From Planctomycetota bacterium (lineage in GTDB: Bacteria; Planctomycetota; Planctomycetia; Gemmatales; Gemmataceae): 36,236 bases of DNA. Positions 9,589 through 17,478 of the stretch are shown one piece after another; the stretch's first letter is position 1; every line of letters starts with the position of its first letter. Below the pieces are notes generated by a model, which was not told the DNA's origin, did no database searches, and saw nothing but the letters and a program-made list of their open reading frames with translations. Both the position numbers and the translations under genes were made by a program. The stretch spans positions 1 to 36,236 of the forward strand of contig JAIOPV010000045.1 in the NCBI GenBank assembly GCA_021413735.1, in the 5' to 3' direction.

Positions 9589-9733
9589 AATGCGCCGACG
9601 GACTCCGTTCATCGGCAACTCGACTTGAGAACGACTTCAAAATCGGTTGGACAACGCCACTTGGGGCAGTTGCTTGAGACGATGACCTCCCACTCTTGAG
9701 AAGCCCTGTGGTGAGCCGTTGAGAGGGCGAACC

Positions 9734-11335
9734 TCACAGCGTCTTCAGCATAGCGGCAACCTTGTCGTAGAAGAGTTGCTCCCACTCGGGAGCAACCAGG
9801 CAATCACTGTCCTCCTGGGCACCGCCGACGTTCTGAAGTTGTTTGGCCGTCGGCGTGTAGTAGATGTACCCGTTCGTGTAGCCGGCCACGAACGTCGTCT
9901 TGTGCGGCGAACTCTTCTTGACGTTCAGGCCGATCTCGACCGTGAGTTCGCCCGGGAATGTCGCGAGTACGAAATCACCGACTCGCAGAGCCGCTATCTC
10001 CACTTCGAGCGGCTTGCGACCGGAAGCGAGGTTCGTGGCATGATGTTTCTGGAGCAGCGCGAGGTTCATTTGCAAGCGGGTGAGATTCTCCATGATGTAG
10101 ACGTTCTCGATTTATGCCTTCAGGTTCTTTCGGTTCGCGTCATCGAGTTTGGCGAGCTCGTCCCGGCCCAGCAGCTTCTCGGCGAGATAGCGGTGCGAAT
10201 AGTACGACGGAAACTCCTTCGACAAGTTGTACTTCGCCACCAGTTCGAGGAACGTCTTCAGATTCAGGCTCGTCCCCTTCAGTGACTTCAACAGCCGAGT
10301 TTGCTTCGCGAGCAGTGCCTCGATCCGTTCCGCGAGATCGGCCCTGGGTAACTTGATCTTCTCGTTCATCATCTTGAACACTCCGCCGTCATCGCGCTTG
10401 ATCTTCTGCACCGCCTGCAAGACGCTCAGCCCGAGCATGTTACCCAGCGGCTCGGCGTTTCGCGGCTGCTGAACGTCCTTGTACCCCGTGGGGTTGATGT
10501 CTCCGCCACAACCCTGGATGAACAGTGCGATCGTGCACTCGCTCAGGTTGTTTTCGATCACCTTCGAGGCGAATCCGATGATGTCCGCCGTGTTCTCGCC
10601 GCTCGGCACTCCCATGATCGGATGGCAAGCGAAGTTATAGACGACGGCGAGAGTCTGACCGTCTTTCTTGTCGAGCCGCATGATTCCGATCTGCGGGTCG
10701 ATGGGCCCGACGCTGGCGGCTTCTTCGTCCGGCGGCATCGCATAGGCGTGGCGAACATCGACTTCCTTGCCGTTCTTCAGTTTCAGGCGGCGGTTCTCCG
10801 AGATGCGGTTCTCGTTGCCGACGCCAACGCCGACCTTCACGGCGACCATGTTCGACGCAGCAGTCTTGACGGCCTCGATGGTCTTCTCGTCGACATCGGC
10901 GCACACGATGCCGTGACAGTGGCTCGCGTTGACGATCACGTCCTCGGGCGCGATTTTGAGATCCTTCTGGAGTTTCGCACGCACCTTGCCGAGGTAGTCG
11001 TTGCCGATGGGGCCGATCTCACCGATGGCGACGGCATCGACTGTGATGATCACTGCCGTCGTGATCTCGTTCTTCATCACGAGAGCCTTCACGTAGAGCG
11101 GGTCGTTGGCCGTGAAGCTCTTCTTGTTGGTGATCTCGACCGTGGCGACCCCGGCCAGAAGTTGCCCACCCTTGCCCGGTTCGCCGGGTTGCTTCTCGCG
11201 GGGTTTCTGCTCCGGGCCCTTGGTGTTCAGCGGATCGCTGCTTGTTGGGTCGGATGGCGACTCGACGGGTTGCCTGAACTCGCCACAACCGAACAGGCCG
11301 AAGGCAAGGCACAGGAGCAGAGGGCAACGCAACAT
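9734..11335 (-). pseudogene. neutral ceramidase-like lipoprotein interrupted by an in-frame TAA
   Basis: The product resembles the N-terminal domain of neutral/alkaline non-lysosomal ceramidases, zinc amidohydrolases acting on lipids outside the cell. ATG 11335 gives a lipoprotein signal with lipobox LFGC (Cys17). Key segments are VIVNASHCHG (zinc-site region), YNFACHPIMG and FIQGCGGDINPTGY, all typical of the family. The frame stops at TAA 10112-10114 (codon 408), yet the same frame continues without shift through 125 more codons (starting IENVYIMENLTRLQ) containing FVLATFPGELTVEIGL and FVAGYTNGYIYYTP, a normal family C-terminus. One base change (TAC or TAT to TAA) explains it: the context reads NLKA-stop-IENVYI. 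The C-terminal part has an internal ATG at 10093 but it is not a separate domain. Alternatives are a sequencing error or readthrough. Confidence 0.82.
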
Positions 11336-11355
11336 GACGTATACCTCGAAGAACG

Positions 11356-11793
11356 ATGAAGGGAGTGATTCGTGTCGTCGATGTTCACGGCGATGCTCTT
11401 CCAGAATACCGACTCGCGTACCGCAAATGTGCAATGAGTGTGGGTGATGTTGCATTGCTTCGCGGCACCATGAGCGAGGCCGAGTTGCACGTCCTGCGTG
11501 GTCGTCTGGAGGGTGGCAAGTTGAACAAGGCACGCCGCGGTGAGTTGCGGACGCCGCTTCCCGTCGGGTTGTTGCACGACAGCGAAGGGCGAATCGTACT
11601 CGATCCCGATCGTGAGGTGCAAGCGGCCGTCCGATGCGTCTTCCACACGTTTGCAACAGCGGGTAGCGCCTGGATGACCGTGTGCCGACTGAGTCAGTCG
11701 CAGACGCGGTTGCCCGTCCGGGTGCGGACGGGGAAGGACGCCCCAGTTCGGAGCTTCCGGTCTCGACCAGAGGCTTTGGAGTGGCTCGCCTGA
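11356..11793 (+). pseudogene. fragment of a large serine recombinase
   Basis: From about 11464 the frame reads GTMSEAELHVLRGRLEGG, then KLNKARRGELRTPLPVGL, a late VLDPDREVQAAVRCVFHTF and TAGSAWMTVCRL. These match the region joining the catalytic and recombinase domains of large serine (resolvase-type) recombinases common in planctomycete genomes. The whole N-terminal catalytic domain with its Ser nucleophile is missing, and the C-terminal DNA-binding half is absent after a frame drift near 11700-11790. The first 35 codons have no family similarity. It is a dead remnant of a mobile element or a recombination gene. The neighbouring XRE-like scrap may derive from the same element. Confidence 0.7.
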
Positions 11794-11951
11794 CTCCACT
11801 CGCCGTGGCTGCCTCACCCGTGGTCAGTTGTCAACGTTTGGGTGATGCCTCACCTTCCGCGTCGTCCGGGTCTCACGGCGTTGGTGTCGAGCGTGCCGAT
11901 GAACGCGCGTTAGCGCCAACGCACAACCGCCGGCATCCAGGGCAATCTCGT

Positions 11952-12176
11952 TGGCAGCCGCTCGCAAAGACCTCGGGCGTAACGGCTCAAGCAATATCCA
12001 AGATTGAACAGGGCAACCGAGACCCCAGTTGGAGTACAGTCGTTAAACTCGCCCACGCTCGGCATCTCAGATGCAGACTTCGACGCCTCATATCAGATGA
12101 AGAAGACGACAAGCCCGGCGACGAACTGCCCACAACGTCAGCCAAGAAGCCCTCGCTAAAGAAGCCGAAACGCTGA
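11952..12176 (+). pseudogene. fragment of an XRE-type helix-turn-helix regulator
   Basis: The frame reads QPLAKTSGVTAQAISKIEQ, then GNRDPSWSTVVKLAHA, the second half of a Cro/C1-type HTH domain (Pfam HTH_3). The expected first helix is not readable upstream: the preceding codons look random. After LAHA the tail is Arg-rich; a shift of one base gives ALGISDADFDAS, closer to a normal ending of this domain, so a frameshift near 12060 is likely. The last part is Lys/Pro-rich (KKPSLKKPKR), as in many planctomycete XRE proteins. It is convergent with the universal stress gene and followed by a perfect hairpin. Confidence 0.6.
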
Positions 12177-12188
12177 TCGCTCGTTGCT

Positions 12189-12215
12189 CAGTTGTGGTGA
12201 TGAACACCACAACTG
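12189..12215. terminator. perfect 11-bp stem-loop between convergent genes
   Basis: CAGTTGTGGTG (12189-12199), loop ATGAA, CACCACAACTG (12205-12215). It lies 13 bases after the stop of the XRE fragment and 130 bases past the end of the oppositely oriented universal stress gene, a position expected for a bidirectional terminator. There is no long T-run on either side, so factor-independent termination is not assured. Confidence 0.5.
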
Positions 12216-12228
12216 AAACTCCCTCACC

Positions 12229-12351
12229 TCACTTCGCCTTCCGCTTCCCCGCTGGCTCAACCTCGGCGGGTTCTTCCTTACCTGCACTCCCGGCCGCGAG
12301 CGCCTTCACGTCGAGTCTCAGCCCATAATCAGAACGAATCGGATTCAGCCA
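12229..12351 (-). pseudogene. C-terminal scrap of an unidentified protein
   Basis: On the minus strand a frame bounded upstream by TAG (12354-12352) reads WLNPIRSDYGLRLDVKALA, then an AGS/KEEP-rich tail ending GKRKAK and TGA at 12231-12229. The hydrophobic pattern followed by an Ala/Glu/Pro/Lys-rich tail is what a real C-terminus in this organism looks like. It overlaps the last few bases of the universal stress gene in another frame, so it cannot be an intact gene. The parent family is not recognised. It could mark a deletion junction. Confidence 0.35.
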
Positions 12352-12836
12352 CTACAACAGCCGACAGGTTGTTTTGTGGCTTCTTTCATCGCTGTCGCGG
12401 TTGGAGCGATCGGAGCAGGGGTTTTGATTGTCACCACCGGGCATGGAGCCTTCCGCATGACGCCCTCAGCGACGCTCCCCATCAAGAGGTGACCGAGGCC
12501 GCGGCCGTGGGTGCCGAGCACGATAACGTCGACCTTCGCCTCGCACGCGAAACGGGCGATCTCATCAGCGGGATCGCCCCGGAGTAGCTTGTGAGAGACG
12601 CGGACATCGGGGTCGTCGGAGATGACCTCCTGCAATTTCTTCGTCATCAGCTCATCTTCTCCAGCCGGGAGCGTGACGACCACCCCGTCGGCCGTGGCGC
12701 TGATGGCCGGCGGGGCAACGTGGCAGACCACCACTTCCGCGTTCAAGTCCCTGGCCAGTGAGCAAGCGAAATCGAATGCGGGACAAGACAGGTCAGAGTA
12801 ATCCGTTGGGTGCAGGATCTTGCGAATGGGAAGCAC
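12345..12836 (-). CDS. universal stress protein, UspA family
   Basis: A 163-residue single-domain universal stress protein, a cytoplasmic nucleotide-binding protein linked to stress survival. I start it at GTG 12836-12834, because GGAGG (plus-strand 12843-12847) lies six bases upstream and the family's first strand (IRKILHPTDYSD) follows at once; an upstream frame extension to 12905 is not needed. Near the end GTHGRGLGHLLMGSVAEGV matches the ATP-binding loop, although there are eight rather than the usual nine residues between its second glycine and the final Gly-Ser. The protein ends in an unusual GCCSG. Its long upstream region contains the shared element described at 12972-13108, and an hsp20 3' scrap lies between them. 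A decayed second copy lies at 34056-34235. Confidence 0.92.
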   Translation of the reverse strand: MLPIRKILHPTDYSDLSCPAFDFACSLARDLNAEVVVCHVAPPAISATADGVVVTLPAGEDELMTKKLQEVISDDPDVRVSHKLLRGDPADEIARFACEAKVDVIVLGTHGRGLGHLLMGSVAEGVMRKAPCPVVTIKTPAPIAPTATAMKEATKQPVGCCSG

Positions 12837-12890
12837 AGCAGACCTCCAGAAAGGTAAATGGGGCCGCCCGAGTGGTAACGGCCTGTTGAT

Positions 12891-12927
12891 GGTCACGGTC
12901 TTCACGGCGTCACGATGAGATCGTTCT
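12891..12927 (-). pseudogene. 3' scrap of an hsp20 gene upstream of uspA
   Basis: Read on the minus strand, these 37 bases align with the last codons of the intact hsp20 gene at 34271-34723: both share ATCGT-AC-CCG and end with GTGACM at the stop position. Upstream of it the RBS-like AGGAGG after GTGATCAACCA also lines up with the hsp20 leader. I infer that the body of an hsp20 copy was deleted here, leaving its leader and about ten decayed codons. The match is short, so it depends on the strong homology on both sides. Confidence 0.45.
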
Positions 12928-12971
12928 CAAGTGCCACGACCCCCGGTGCCGCTCAGGCCGCCTCCTGCGCC

Positions 12972-13108
12972 TGGTTGATCACGTGTCACACGTGACCGAA
13001 GTGACTTGAAGATGGACTGACATTAGATTAGAAGGGCAAAGCAGATCAAATGCCAGAGTCGCAACAAACGGTTCTTTGCATCACAAGCCGTATGATCCAC
13101 AGAACTTG
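12972..13108 (-). promoter_or_regulatory. conserved stress-gene upstream element, copy A
   Basis: This stretch aligns over its whole length with 34740-34872 upstream of hsp20, in the same orientation to its gene. Shared blocks on the plus strand include TGGTTGATCAC, ACTTGAAGAT, TAGAAGGGCAAAGCAG, TCAAATGCCA, AGTCGCA, TCTTTGC and TCACAAG. A palindrome TCACGTGTCACACGTGA sits at 12979-12995. Weaker similarity may continue to about 13165. Because both copies keep a functional downstream stress gene, the retained blocks probably include promoter and regulator sites. Alignment was by eye. Confidence 0.75.
13041..13055 (-). promoter_or_regulatory. candidate sigma54 promoter of uspA
   Basis: The minus strand reads TGGCATTTGATCTGC, giving GG-N10-GC, the hallmark -24/-12 spacing of sigma54 promoters (consensus TGGCAC-N5-TTGC). 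Only the first T of TTGC and the C after TGGCA differ. The following T also fits. The same site occurs in the hsp20 element. Transcription would begin near 13029, leaving a leader of about 190 bases, part of which is the remains of the lost hsp20 copy. Sigma54 use is inferred, not shown. Confidence 0.5.
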
Positions 13109-13379
13109 CCGCGAAAATGACTCAATCGGTGTCGTCGATCATAAGATTGGGTGCTGTGCGTGACGGCCCACTTGGAACATTTTCCACTGTGCGGTTCGGG
13201 CAGGCTCCGCACACCACCAGCTGAGGATGCTCAAAACCTCGGCACTCCGTTGAGAGCGGCCTTCCTGTCAACGGAGCCAGACGCTTCTTGTGGCGACTGG
13301 GGCGGGTTCAGCCACGCGGACACACAGCAACAACCTTGAGACCACACGCGACGAAGCGGTAAACGTGGTGTAGGGTTAT
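13109..13379. other. intergenic region, no gene seen
   Basis: Between the upstream end of copy A and the 3' end of the PLP enzyme gene there is no convincing gene. GTGCGG (13189-13194) can pair with CCGCAC (13207-13212) across a 12-base loop; this could contribute to ending transcription of the minus-strand PLP enzyme gene but is weak and 170 bases away. Confidence 0.4.
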
Positions 13380-14636
13380 TCAACTGGCCGTCGCTTTGAC
13401 ATTGCCGATCCGAAGAAGGCACCCATTCGCCGCGAGGTATGCAAACGCGGCCACCAATCCAACTATTGACTCTGGACGGTGATTTGCGTTGATCTGTACG
13501 CGGAGAACTCCGCTGTGATGTGGGACTGCGGGAAAGATGATGGACTGGACGAAGTACCCGCGGTCGAACAGTTCCCGACCGGCCCGGAGGGTGGCGAGTT
13601 CGTCGCCGACAACAACGGACACAATCGCACCAACACCACCAAGGACATGCAGCCCAAGCGGCCGCAACCCGTCTAGGAACTGCCGCATGTTCGCCGACAG
13701 ACGGCCGCGTAAAATTGGATACTCGGGCGAATCGAGGATGTCGATCACTGCACACACAGCGTCGAGGTAGGGTGGTGGGACTGGCCCGCCAAAGATAAGC
13801 GGGCCGGACCGAATCTTGAGCGCCAGCCGCAGCCGCTCGGGGCAGGCGACGAAACCTCCAAAACAGGAGAGACCTTTCGACAGCGATCCGACGACCAGTG
13901 TATTCCGGTAATCGCCGAGGGCGTCGAGAACGGTCCCGCGCCCTTGTTCTCCAAGGATCCCGGTTCCGTGCGCGTCATCCACGTACAGGATCGCGTCGTT
14001 CGCCTCAGCGACTGCCCGCAACTCTGCCAACGGTGGCAGAGTTCCCGACATGTTGAAGATCCCATCGACTGCAACGATGGCCTGCCGATATGGGCGGAGA
14101 GCTTTGAGCACCCGCTCCAGGTCGTTGGGGTCGTCATGTGCGAATACACCAGTTTTCGCGCCACCGGCATGGGCCAGTTTCAGACCCTCGTGGACCGAAT
14201 GATGGGCCTGCTGATCGGCAACAATGGCGTCGTGACGGGTCACCAGCGCGGGCAACACCCCAGCGTTGGTAAGAGTCACCGAGGGGTAGATCAGAGTACT
14301 CTCGACCTTCAGCCAGGCTGCCAACTTCCGCTCGGCCTCGACGCACGACGCCACACTTGAGAATGCACGGGACGTTCCGTTGTGTGTTCCCCACCGCTCG
14401 AGGCCCCGCCGGATAGCCTCCTTCAAGCGAGGATCCTGATCCAGCCCAAGGAAGCTGTCCGACCCGAAGTTGACGACCCACCGCCCGTTCAGGTTCACTT
14501 TCCGATCCGGCCCCACAGCCCCCAGAGTCATGTCCTTCATGTGCAGGTCGGGGTAGTCCCGAAAATACTGCTCAAAGTGGCGGACAAGCACTTCCCCTTC
14601 GAGGGAAGTCGCGAACTGATCAAGAAGATCGGGCAT
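13380..14636 (-). CDS. AONS/KBL-type PLP-dependent acyltransferase
   Basis: A 418-residue member of the alpha-oxoamine synthase group (8-amino-7-oxononanoate synthase, 2-amino-3-ketobutyrate CoA ligase, serine palmitoyltransferase), which condenses an amino acid with an acyl-CoA using PLP. The Schiff-base lysine is Lys254 in VGSLSKGLSCFGG. The cofactor-contacting segment is YVDDAHGTGILG (218-229), with Asp in place of the usual Glu in DEAHG. FGSDSFLGL and GTHNGTSRAFSS are also family segments. An N-terminal extension of about 45 residues precedes the fold. ATG 14636 is supported by GGAGG eight bases upstream (plus-strand 14645-14649). No biotin genes are nearby, so biotin synthesis is unlikely; sphingolipid-like or other lipid synthesis is possible. 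Which reaction it performs cannot be decided here. Confidence 0.87.
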   Translation of the reverse strand: MPDLLDQFATSLEGEVLVRHFEQYFRDYPDLHMKDMTLGAVGPDRKVNLNGRWVVNFGSDSFLGLDQDPRLKEAIRRGLERWGTHNGTSRAFSSVASCVEAERKLAAWLKVESTLIYPSVTLTNAGVLPALVTRHDAIVADQQAHHSVHEGLKLAHAGGAKTGVFAHDDPNDLERVLKALRPYRQAIVAVDGIFNMSGTLPPLAELRAVAEANDAILYVDDAHGTGILGEQGRGTVLDALGDYRNTLVVGSLSKGLSCFGGFVACPERLRLALKIRSGPLIFGGPVPPPYLDAVCAVIDILDSPEYPILRGRLSANMRQFLDGLRPLGLHVLGGVGAIVSVVVGDELATLRAGRELFDRGYFVQSIIFPAVPHHSGVLRVQINANHRPESIVGLVAAFAYLAANGCLLRIGNVKATAS

Positions 14637-14915
14637 GAAGGGAACCTCCCAGGGCTGGGATTGGGGTTGGCCCGAGTCAGGAAGAATTGATTATTCAGCC
14701 TCCGATCGTGTATTGCGACGACGGAATTCGAGTCTCCTCGTAAGTACGGTTAACGTCGCCAGTATTTGCCTCACAACCGGAACCATGTGCCTCGCGTGTG
14801 ACTCCCCATGCAAAGACCAGTCCGCGCCTGGTCGATCCACGTCCTGGAGAGATTCGTCAGGTGCTTCGGGTTCTCCTTGGTGCTGAAGGGTCTCGGTCTC
14901 GAAGCGTGCCATCTC

Positions 14916-14946
14916 GCCGGTGGATGCCACCTTGGCATCCACCGGC
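14916..14946. repeat. perfect 13-bp inverted repeat with 5-base loop
   Basis: GCCGGTGGATGCC (14916-14928), loop ACCTT (14929-14933), GGCATCCACCGGC (14934-14946). It is the strongest perfect hairpin I see in the window, but it is not next to any gene end: the nearest start (14636) is 280 bases away and points the other way. No T-run follows on either strand. It might be a repetitive extragenic element, a remnant of a mobile-element end, or a terminator of a lost gene. Confidence 0.6.
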
Positions 14947-15295
14947 CCTGCTCCCGACTGCAGTTCGCATCGTGTGATCGACACAGAGACGTTCAGGGTC
15001 GTTGATGTCCTCGTCGCGAGCCAGTCGACTGTAGAGACTGCCGGAGGATATATATGTATTTCGGACCCGTTCCCTTGTCGATGGCTCTGTCTCGATCGCG
15101 ACATTGAACATGCCGCTATCCATCGCGCCCTCAAGGTCGAAACTTCTGACCCGCCGGGCACTCCAGGCGGCGGACCTTTGGCCCCAAGGCCGATCCCTTC
15201 CGCCCAACTCTTCGGGCAACCTTCGTTCAGGTTCACCTCCCTGCCAGGGAACCCGACTGAACATCATTGTCTGGCGTAACAGGCCGAGCTGCCAT

Positions 15296-15346
15296 TTGCC
15301 GGTCGGCAAGATGATCGCCACCGGGAGCGAGGACGGTACGGTGCGA
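15296..15346 (+). pseudogene. WD40-repeat scrap
   Basis: The frame reads LPVGKMIATGSEDGTVR, close to one blade of a WD40 beta-propeller (DGKxIATGSEDGTVRxWD). No second repeat and no Trp-Asp end can be found, and the surrounding codons look random. It is either the remains of a WD40 protein gene, which are common and large in planctomycetes, or a chance match. Confidence 0.35.
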
Positions 15347-15611
15347 GCAATGGCTCATCCTTTCAATCAACCCCTGACAAGGGGATGGTCATCTTTTCCA
15401 TCGGTGGAATTGCAGTTCTCACGCCGCAGAACAGTAAAAATCTCCGGAATACTCCAAGCTCCATTTTACTCAGGATTTCCAGCGTGCCCTCCGCAGTGAA
15501 TACCTATCGATCCGATTTGTCCCATTTGGATGATCAACCGCGATGGACAGAAACGCACACGACGGAGCAGTCTGTTGGCAAGGCATCGCAGGGAAAGACG
15601 AGCCCCACTCA

Positions 15612-16544
15612 ATGAAGGTGAACAGAGTGATTTCTTTGCCACGAATGCTCACTCCAGCCCCTCAGATTTCGATCTCGAGCGTAAAGCCCACCGCGAATCT
15701 CCACGAGGACAAACGCCGAATCCGCCCTGTCGCGGAATCGAACCTCGATCAGCTCGTCGAGGAACCTGCTTGGGCGAGCACCTTGGTGCGACAACGCAAC
15801 GCAATTGCCGCGGTGTGCCAAGAAGGGTCTCTCGCGTGGATTGGGTGTGCGGAGTTGGCATCCAGGATTCCCGCACCCGCACCGGCACGGCGATTGCGAG
15901 TTGCCCCGGTCGTCGAAGCTTTGATCGACATCCGCAAGGAACCGGCCCGCGTGAGCGGCTTGATCCGGTTCGACTTGGTTGGTGGCGACGTGAACGGCTC
16001 GATCGACCTCAAAGCTCTGTCTTACCCGTGACAGGCCCGGCTGCGACTGGCGGATGGAACGGGCGTGAATGGCACGTTAACTGCCACCCTGACGCTGCGA
16101 GGAACGTACTCGGGTGGGGCATCGGGGATCGTCCGCGGCAAGGCCGTCTTGGCGGGGACGTACACTCGCGCCGACACCGGCGGAACAGGTCGGGTCACGG
16201 GCGAAGGAGAATGGAAAGGGCAGGTCGATGGAGTTCTCGGCTCCGTCCAGGTGAATGCTCTCTGGACCGACCTCATGTATGAAGGGCTCGGAATGGCACC
16301 GTTTGCCTTGCCGCCGATGCGGTTCACTCCACTGGGCAGCGTGCCGCCTCCCGACCTCCCCGTGGTTGTGGCGGATGCTCGACCTGTGGCCCCCCCATCG
16401 ACCACTGTGCCAACTCCGGTTGTCGTAAATGTCCCACCACCTGATCGGGCTGGCCCCGAGACATCCTATCTGGTCGCGGGTGGCATCGCGTTGGGCCTTA
16501 TCGGCGCGGGGATAGTTGTCCGGCGCGTCCGGGTCCGGCAATGA
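15612..16544 (+). pseudogene. membrane-anchored beta-rich protein interrupted by in-frame TGA
   Basis: Two open stretches lie in the same frame, separated only by TGA at 16029-16031. Before it the frame ends GGDVNGSIDLKALSYP; after it continues QARLRLADGTGVNGTLTAT, then repeated Gly/Thr-rich strands (LRGTYSGGASGIVRG, LAGTYTRADTGGTG), a Pro-rich linker and a C-terminal membrane helix (YLVAGGIALGLIGAGIVV) with a basic stop-transfer RRVRVRQ. The pattern DVNGSI, GVNGTL fits one continuous beta-repeat domain, so a CGA (Arg) or GGA (Gly) codon probably mutated. The true N-terminus is uncertain: no signal peptide is visible after ATG 15612, and the first 90 codons look poorly conserved. If instead translation starts at ATG 16065, a 159-residue anchored protein would remain. 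The family is not recognised. Confidence 0.5.
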
Positions 16545-16545
16545 T

Positions 16546-16590
16546 GACGAGGGGGCGTCTCGACAGAGAAGATGCCCGATCTCCCTCGTC
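16546..16590 (+). terminator. long imperfect stem-loop after the anchored-protein gene
   Basis: Two bases after the stop, GACGAGGG (16546-16553) pairs with CCCTCGTC (16583-16590), and inside it GGCGTCT (16554-16560) pairs with AGATGCC (16570-16576) with one wobble; a six-base bulge CGATCT separates the arms. No T-run follows. Its place suggests transcription termination or mRNA 3' protection. The remaining 340 bases to the next gene hold nothing I can support. Confidence 0.4.
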
Positions 16591-16930
16591 CGGCTCGGAA
16601 ACGGCCCCGACAGACCACAGAGAGTCTTTCCAAGACTGAGTAACGTGGGCTTCAACCGAAGAACACCGCCGGTCCAACCGTTGGGTGGATCGAATATTAC
16701 GGATCTTCACAGGTTCTCGCGGCTGCTCGATAATTCGAGTGATTCTGGCAGCAGATGGTAAATCGTCCAGGTGATTCAAAAGTGGCGCTGGAATTGCTTC
16801 ATCCCAGGCAGTTCCGCCGTGTGGCAATATACGTAACGCTTAGTGGGATTCGCCCGCTGCGCTTGCCACTTGTTTTGTGCCCGCATGGTGCAGGCCGGAG
16901 AACGGCGAAGAACTGACCTGAGGTACTTCC

Positions 16931-17314
16931 ATGTTGATCATCGCTCGAAGGTTGTTCCGGACACTCGCGATCGCGTTATTCCTACTGGTTGGTGCCGACA
17001 TTGCGTCGGCCCAACCGGTGATTGTCGCAGAGTATCCGCCGCCCCGGATCGCGTACTATCAGCCCGGACAGACCGTCGTCGCCTACAGCTTACCCCCAGT
17101 CATCTACGGTGCGCCGACGGTCAGCTACTATTCCCCGCGCGTCGCTTACTCACCCGTCCGAACCGTCACGTACTTCGCTCCACCCGTGGAGTCCTACTAT
17201 GCCCAGCCCATGGGGGCGTATTACCCCGGGCCCGTGACTACCACACGGTATGGCCTGTTTGGACAACCGCGGGAGACGAAGTCGTATTACCCGACCTACG
17301 TTCTGCCGCGATGA
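16931..17314 (+). CDS. secreted Tyr/Pro-rich protein
   Basis: A 127-residue protein with a Sec signal peptide (residues 1-27: a basic start IIARRLFR, a hydrophobic core LAIALFLLV, ending ASA before QP). The mature part is almost entirely Tyr, Pro, Val, Ala and Ser with repeats like YYAQPMGAYYPGP and IAYYQPGQ. Short proteins of this composition recur in planctomycete genomes; their role is unknown, with a cell-surface or matrix role being a guess. GAGG lies about seven bases before the ATG. It stands alone with the decayed two-component genes on the opposite strand. Confidence 0.78.
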   Translation: MLIIARRLFRTLAIALFLLVGADIASAQPVIVAEYPPPRIAYYQPGQTVVAYSLPPVIYGAPTVSYYSPRVAYSPVRTVTYFAPPVESYYAQPMGAYYPGPVTTTRYGLFGQPRETKSYYPTYVLPR

Positions 17315-17478
17315 TGACCGATCCCTGCACTCAAGGACAAATGGGACTGCTGCCGGTCGCTGCATCGTGGTCAACCGGACCGGTCCACATCAGTTGCCTC
17401 GGCCCACCGACGCGGCGGGTACGTGGTGACTGGCTGGAAGCATTTGGGACGCACGGACCGACCCGAACGTGGGTGAAG

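Larger units (their letters stand above)
14637..15611. other. gene desert of about 1 kb
   Basis: No intact gene is convincing on either strand. Open frames here have scrambled composition and no family segments. The stretch contains a perfect 13-bp hairpin (14916-14946), an AT-rich spot around 15045-15060 and a WD40-like scrap (15296-15346). It is best read as degraded sequence between the PLP enzyme gene and the interrupted membrane-anchored gene. Confidence 0.55.

Noticed and set aside
14691..15236. 181-codon minus-strand frame in the gene desert
   Set aside because: No family segments, no ribosome binding site, and it crosses the 13-bp hairpin.
10112..16031. Stop-codon recoding as the reason for the in-frame TAA and TGA
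   Set aside because: Different stop codons are involved, other genes end normally with both, and several neighbouring fragments are plainly decayed.
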